Part shown: positions 6,301-6,508 of the stretch, one piece after another
How the letters are laid out: each line of letters starts with the position of its first letter
How positions within the stretch are numbered: position 1 is the first letter of the stretch
Origin: Lachnospiraceae bacterium
GTDB taxonomy: Bacteria; Bacillota; Clostridia; Lachnospirales; Lachnospiraceae
Length of the DNA stretch: 6,508 nucleotides
Assembly (NCBI GenBank): GCA_016282215.1
Contig: JAEEKC010000203.1
Span: forward strand, 1 to 6,508
Direction of reading: 5' to 3'
Program-made: the position numbers and the translations under genes
Notes under the pieces: generated by a model
Databases searched by the model: none
Told to the model about the DNA's origin: nothing
Seen by the model: the letters and a program-made list of their open reading frames with translations, nothing else

Positions 6301-6508
6301 AGTATACCGGGTTTATGTCCACAGCGATCAACATGTCGGTAATTGCGTCTTTAGGATCTTCTGTTTCTTTAAACCCAAGAAAAATATACGGACTGCCAGT
6401 GTTTCCATCATTAAAATTGTAGTCAAAAAGTGTATATTCTTCATCCTGTAAATACTTTTTTGCCTTATCACCATCACTATCGCTTGAAAGCGCTACCTTA
6501 CTGATGAA
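347..6508 (-). CDS. Giant multidomain extracellular protein (MABP-like, FG-GAP, FN3, Ig-like, InlB-B-like modules), 5' end outside window
   Basis: The frame is open without interruption from the right window edge (first codon 6508-6506, TTC) to a TAA stop at 347-349, giving 2,053 residues. The first Met inside it (6334) is preceded by 58 in-frame sense codons with clear domain homology, so it is not the start; the signal peptide must lie off the window. Residues counted from 6508: MABP-like repeats 1-182; FG-GAP/VCBS propeller about 290-660; bipartite Ser/Thr/Gly-rich beta region 672-940; FN3 967-1084; Ig-like 1091-1193 and 1194-1301; MBG/Ig-like 1302-1486; InlB-B-like modules 1487-1747; GWxW-like and Cys/His modules 1748-1904; Lys-rich FN3 1958-2053. 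The composition (Thr, Ser, Tyr, Asp, few Cys outside one module) fits a secreted surface protein. There is no LPXTG, no terminal hydrophobic anchor and no catalytic motif that I recognise. Adhesion or target binding is likely from the modules; a pore-forming or toxin-like role is only inference. It is the last gene of its transcript, since a terminator follows at 170-202. Other frames over this region are shadows. Confidence 0.95.
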   Translation of the reverse strand, partial: FISKVALSSDSDGDKAKKYLQDEEYTLFDYNFNDGNTGSPYIFLGFKETEDPKDAITDMLIAVDINPVYSFTYNGKKYYRAAKVGNSDFEDNNGDLNYGCSKHDHSLYLYYTKDKNGYSDMIRRFEWKKGSGSNTANSLGGFRGGNTSTAIYDFTSSNIDTTYDHLNLNEGTVGNTLYLDAIKSYYAIADVEGTVTEAANPDVINSAAMNKTAGGNFDGNEEGKKSQFAMVSATAAGGLSLSVVDAVGQHASKSKELTTAMPVTDNMTQFIAKAAENGQTYDQKQLQAIAYMSIVTGDFDGNGIDEIAVYNPGSSTGSRIEIYALKTAPSKCDIYDMANWEIRTNIAVSDAGLVSLDAGDVNQDGIDDLVVGCDTTAAVYSGAGTSPLSEKTNIDLTFGGTVKEEIMDPSVTIIREKVAGKVNTYLGILTKSRAAETSSFANGYLNVLKFDGEKKRYGVIASTTIYLDSVFTCADPRANSYNYEDYYILRLPLELYYVNHMFMTPYFEAVTNHGMKGILFSEGSLSLSDDVTQAFYQKNQKLLSGGNEWADVIPYDLQVADLNGTGKQTVFYKGYYTGYTSFRDENYGPIFDSGSHLGAFSPGTNGAKMPMGFSSRSSDGVVYAVLNTDDDTAYMNYTGKRYFEYSDPEVLAVLASPPYFKDLLANDELSGNYAESTTSYGKSEGSGESASASATISAGVYTKVEQEISILGLGNVAQFETELSTTASFTTEYEQSREIEYSVAYSTSSGADAVVFYSIPTEIYEYETTYVDKESGEKTTYKKQMYFPKEPCVSTIELDKYNTIRQNYSELPEIGEGILDHKLGYPGSYPTGSGNYKKVKEFKGNWMAVDFTGAGGGITQEQSIAMSKEAETSFSSGVEISFSSGGGAGGVSVGYTLGSEVEAGYAMTSTSGSSFTATMQNMPAEAEEYGYGMSWKMFAHEGSYVNKNGKTVKFPVVDYMVTDVMAPPSVPENFRQDYDASTQDSIALEWDYEDPQDADTFNIYRVTNINGKKTTILAGVIGTAAGVEEDGTYRYTFIDDGTNDDGSSITLEPGFEYEYYIEAARDPENPPSLSMPGETISAFTRSDAEYPAISYSGITDNKLTVFPDRSYDIEVNIDNRDNFKQISYQWQKYDNKKGWTDIKGNKTALLSFDQASLDVAGEYRCAIDAVFYNKELQKQSVVSTYSDPITITYKMRSVEAVSLKTSSAGKKPEVELTLQPTNSLCMVTPSGSVRFILEKDSVQKVFTADLKAGTGHSASAKLSDAGLVPDLEDGNYRVSVYYGGDETFGSYTSEVENLIIGADAIYPVVTDVNGKITNTFVFGETMRIDFYRYAKDVETGATVAEKLVDQTNQGGYSKQITDVPDTYNKTISVRLEGVEGIQKFNYTYTVTKRSIELGISNKLLTVGDVEEKLPAPVLLNDSTMGYSFYTPIMVAAIKYMNAAKTQVITLDNNTPAGTYYAELVARDNQVAARYDMELYSSEIKIGAKRYDVTVQAADYEGAEAGTVIMTKPEEISDIKDTTVSYESGTRLRLKAKANTGYVFDHWEIQEGTEPATTATDVILTKNINPINTTIKAVFASNCYPVTIDETMSKGGTIELPEGFESGKAYQVGTVLEFNQKEGEEISPDCWIVAAGSKTSYVYGAKLTLTVPESAVTIYPVFKGKPCKVSFNDGALVYYTYFNDQEEEITERIVSGNTVPKGSKVDLKVGNGYVHYKWFVNGEQIAENKDASFIIEKDTVITLSPIEAANKPEPQLVVEPKYTKIGDIPLPQNWKWDDADAAKAIPEDGLITAKAVYVGTDAGNYENEIIEIAIGKKECQHPSKETVKAKAATCVDNGYTGDVVCKDCRKILQSGTVINATGHEYGTPTYTWSADGKSCTATVACKKAGCKATDAGHTLTETATISEIALDQNGAKMNVAIFKKEPFVLQFKMIGQLTQAAASTPSGEKTTPAEQTVKAPAKVASVKAKSKKAKVATITWAKTDGAAGYEVQLSLKKNFKKIAKTASAKKAKATVKKLKKGKTYYVRVRAYTLDASNKKVYGEYSKAVKVKIKK
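350..637 (-). other. Lysine-rich C-terminal FN3 domain (residues 1958-2053)
   Basis: FN3 features are visible: an APAKVASVKAK start, ATITWAKTDGAAGYEVQLS (strands B-C with W and Y), LKKGKTYYVRVRAYT (strand F) and YGEYSKAVKVKI (strand G). I count 27 lysines in the last 96 residues. This basic terminal FN3, ending at the stop codon without LPXTG or a transmembrane anchor, is common in secreted proteins of Lachnospiraceae and relatives. Charge-based retention on the anionic cell wall is a reasonable inference. A Thr/Pro-containing linker (about 1905-1957) precedes it. Confidence 0.8.
797..1267 (-). other. GWxW-like module and Cys/His-rich module (residues 1748-1904)
   Basis: Residues 1748-1815 carry IGDIPLPQNWKWDDAD and AVYVGTDAGNYENE, a short repeat type I associate with Clostridia surface proteins. 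The following segment holds seven cysteines (C1818, C1833, C1844, C1847, C1878, C1884, C1889) and histidines H1820, H1862 and H1896. It has the order CxH, ATCxxxGYTGDxVCxxC, GTVIxATGHEYGTPTYTW, SCTATVAC and KKAGC. The CxxC and spaced Cys/His residues could bind zinc or form disulfides. This recurs in Lachnospiraceae secreted proteins, to my knowledge without an established function. The Cys content contrasts with the Cys-poor remainder of the protein. Confidence 0.55.
1268..2050 (-). other. Three InlB B-repeat-like modules (residues 1487-1747)
   Basis: Module 1 (1487-1579) is the clearest: YDVTVQAADYEG, SGTRLRLKAKANTGYVFDHW with W1546, and a closing TTIKAVFAS strand, the layout of the divergent InlB B-repeat/bacterial repeat family (GT.v.l.A....Y.F..W.......i.a.F). 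Module 2 (1580-1661) keeps the pattern loosely, with KAYQVGTVLEF, DCWIVAAG and SAVTIYPVFKG. Module 3 (1663-1747) runs CKVSFNDGALVYY, GSKVDLKVGNGYVHYKWFVNG and KDTVITLSPIEA. These small beta-grasp-like repeats act as spacers or adhesive units in secreted Firmicutes proteins. The three copies differ strongly from each other, so the array is old rather than recently amplified. Confidence 0.6.
2051..2605 (-). other. MBG/Ig-like beta stretch (residues 1302-1486)
   Basis: Residues 1302-1393 form a beta-rich segment (NTFVFGETMRIDFY..., then VPDTYNKTISVRLEG and FNYTYTVTKR). Residues 1394-1486 have the layout of bacterial MBG-type modules: a start after TVTKRSIEL, a 'PAPVLLND' strand, TPAGTYYAELVARDN and a closing EIKIG strand. 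Assignment is by strand pattern and is weaker than for the neighbouring domains. The role is most likely as spacer repeats in the stalk of the surface protein. Confidence 0.4.
2606..3238 (-). other. Two tandem Ig-like domains (residues 1091-1193 and 1194-1301)
   Basis: The first domain has the Ig signature of a strand-C tryptophan (YQWQKYD, W1130) and the strand-F motif AGEYRCAID with C1165, preceded by LSFDQASLDV; the partner cysteine normally found in strand B is not evident, so a disulfide is doubtful. The second has the bacterial Ig_3/Big_5-like pattern: VELTLQP, then GSVRFILEKD, then a DGNYRVSVYYGGDETFGSY strand typical of the 'Y.GD..y..S' ending. Both are common stalk or adhesion modules in secreted Firmicutes proteins. 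Confidence 0.65.
3257..3610 (-). other. Fibronectin type III domain (residues 967-1084)
   Basis: The segment opens with PPSVPENFR, has a core tryptophan strand (IALEWDYEDPQDADTFNIYR) and closes with EPGFEYEYYIEAARD and ISAFT, the usual order of FN3 strands: proline start, W in strand B, Y in strand C, and a G.xYxYxVxA-like strand F. It is longer than a typical 90-100 residue FN3 because of an acidic, Gly-rich insertion (DDGTNDDGSS). It directly follows the unassigned beta region through a short VDYMVTDVMA strand, so it probably acts as a rigid spacer after it. Confidence 0.75.
3689..4495 (-). other. Bipartite Ser/Thr/Gly-rich alternating beta region, family not recognised (residues 672-940)
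   Basis: Two halves share an organisation. Half A (672-770) runs from a SASASATISAG stretch through VEQEISILGLGNVAQFETEL and a Ser/Thr/Glu alternating stretch to ADAVVFYSIP and YEYETTY. Half B (858-940) runs from ITQEQSIAMSKEAETSFSSG through a Gly cluster (SSGGGAGGVSVGYTLGSE) to a Ser/Thr-rich strand (TSTSGSSFTATM) and YGYGMSWKMFAHE. Both alternate small polar with hydrophobic residues and have a Gly-rich turn, as in the membrane-inserting beta-hairpins of aerolysin-like and MACPF/CDC pore formers. I do not see the diagnostic motif of either family. A purely structural beta-rich stalk is the main alternative. Confidence 0.45.
4529..5641 (-). other. FG-GAP/VCBS repeat region, probable beta-propeller (residues about 290-660)
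   Basis: Two textbook FG-GAP calcium-loop motifs are present: DFDGNGIDE at residues 298-306 (bases 5591-5617) and DVNQDGIDD at residues 360-368 (bases 5405-5431), each followed by a hydrophobic strand (IAVY, LVVG). A third, degenerate copy starts at D561 (DLNGTGKQT, bases 4802-4828) followed by VFYKG. Between them are blade-like strand sequences without the acidic loop. These repeats form integrin-type beta-propellers in secreted proteins and coordinate Ca2+ through the Asp/Asn side chains. The third loop lacks the last acidic residues and probably does not bind calcium. The outer boundaries are approximate. Confidence 0.8.
5963..6508 (-). other. MABP-like beta-prism region (protein residues 1-182)
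   Basis: Three related stretches are visible: FDYNFNDGNTGSPYIFLGF (residues 28-46) followed by DPKDAITDMLI; GDLNYG...SLYLYYTKD (94-114) followed by SDMIRRFEW; and HLNLNEGTVGNTLYL (from about 165). The D/N-L-N-x-G...(I/L)YL(x)Y(K/T) pattern followed by an 'ITDI'-like strand is what I know from MABP beta-prism domains, which bind membranes in eukaryotic MVB12 and accompany MACPF domains in some bacteria. The three-fold repetition suits a beta-prism. At least part of the first unit is cut by the window edge. The family assignment is by pattern memory; profile search would settle it. Membrane or glycan binding is inferred from the family, not shown. Confidence 0.5.

Overview
The window is dominated by one very long reading frame on the minus strand (6508 down to 347). 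It encodes the C-terminal 2,053 residues of a giant multidomain extracellular protein whose true start lies beyond the right edge. The domain style points to a Gram-positive gut-type Clostridia, most likely Lachnospiraceae. The main cues are FG-GAP repeats, fibronectin III and Ig-like modules, divergent InlB B-repeat-like modules, a Cys/His module of the 'ATC..GYTGD.VC..C' type and a Lys-rich terminal FN3 ending in IKK. This assignment rests on recognised family patterns, not on a search.

Layout along the protein, numbering residue 1 at base 6508: a MABP-like beta-prism region with three D/N-L-N-x-G...YL repeats (1-182); a linker; an FG-GAP/VCBS probable beta-propeller (about 290-660); a two-part Ser/Thr/Gly-rich alternating beta region that I cannot assign to a named family and that resembles the membrane-hairpin segments of beta-pore-forming proteins (672-940); an FN3 domain (967-1084); two Ig-like domains (1091-1301); an MBG/Ig-like stretch (1302-1486); three InlB B-repeat-like modules (1487-1747); a GWxW-like module plus a Cys/His-rich module (1748-1904); a linker; and a Lys-rich FN3 domain (1958-2053). 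There is no LPXTG motif or C-terminal membrane anchor.

Downstream of the stop codon (347-349) lies a compact palindromic repeat element (202-346) built from three copies of a GGGGACGGTTCT-containing unit. It fills exactly the space between the stop codon and a Rho-independent terminator (170-202) that reads in the direction of the gene. Bases 1-169 are AT-rich and hold no convincing gene.

The most interesting points are the unassigned pore-former-like middle of the protein combined with a MABP-like module and a propeller, and the repeat element wedged between the stop codon and the terminator. No RNA gene, CRISPR array or transposase gene was seen.
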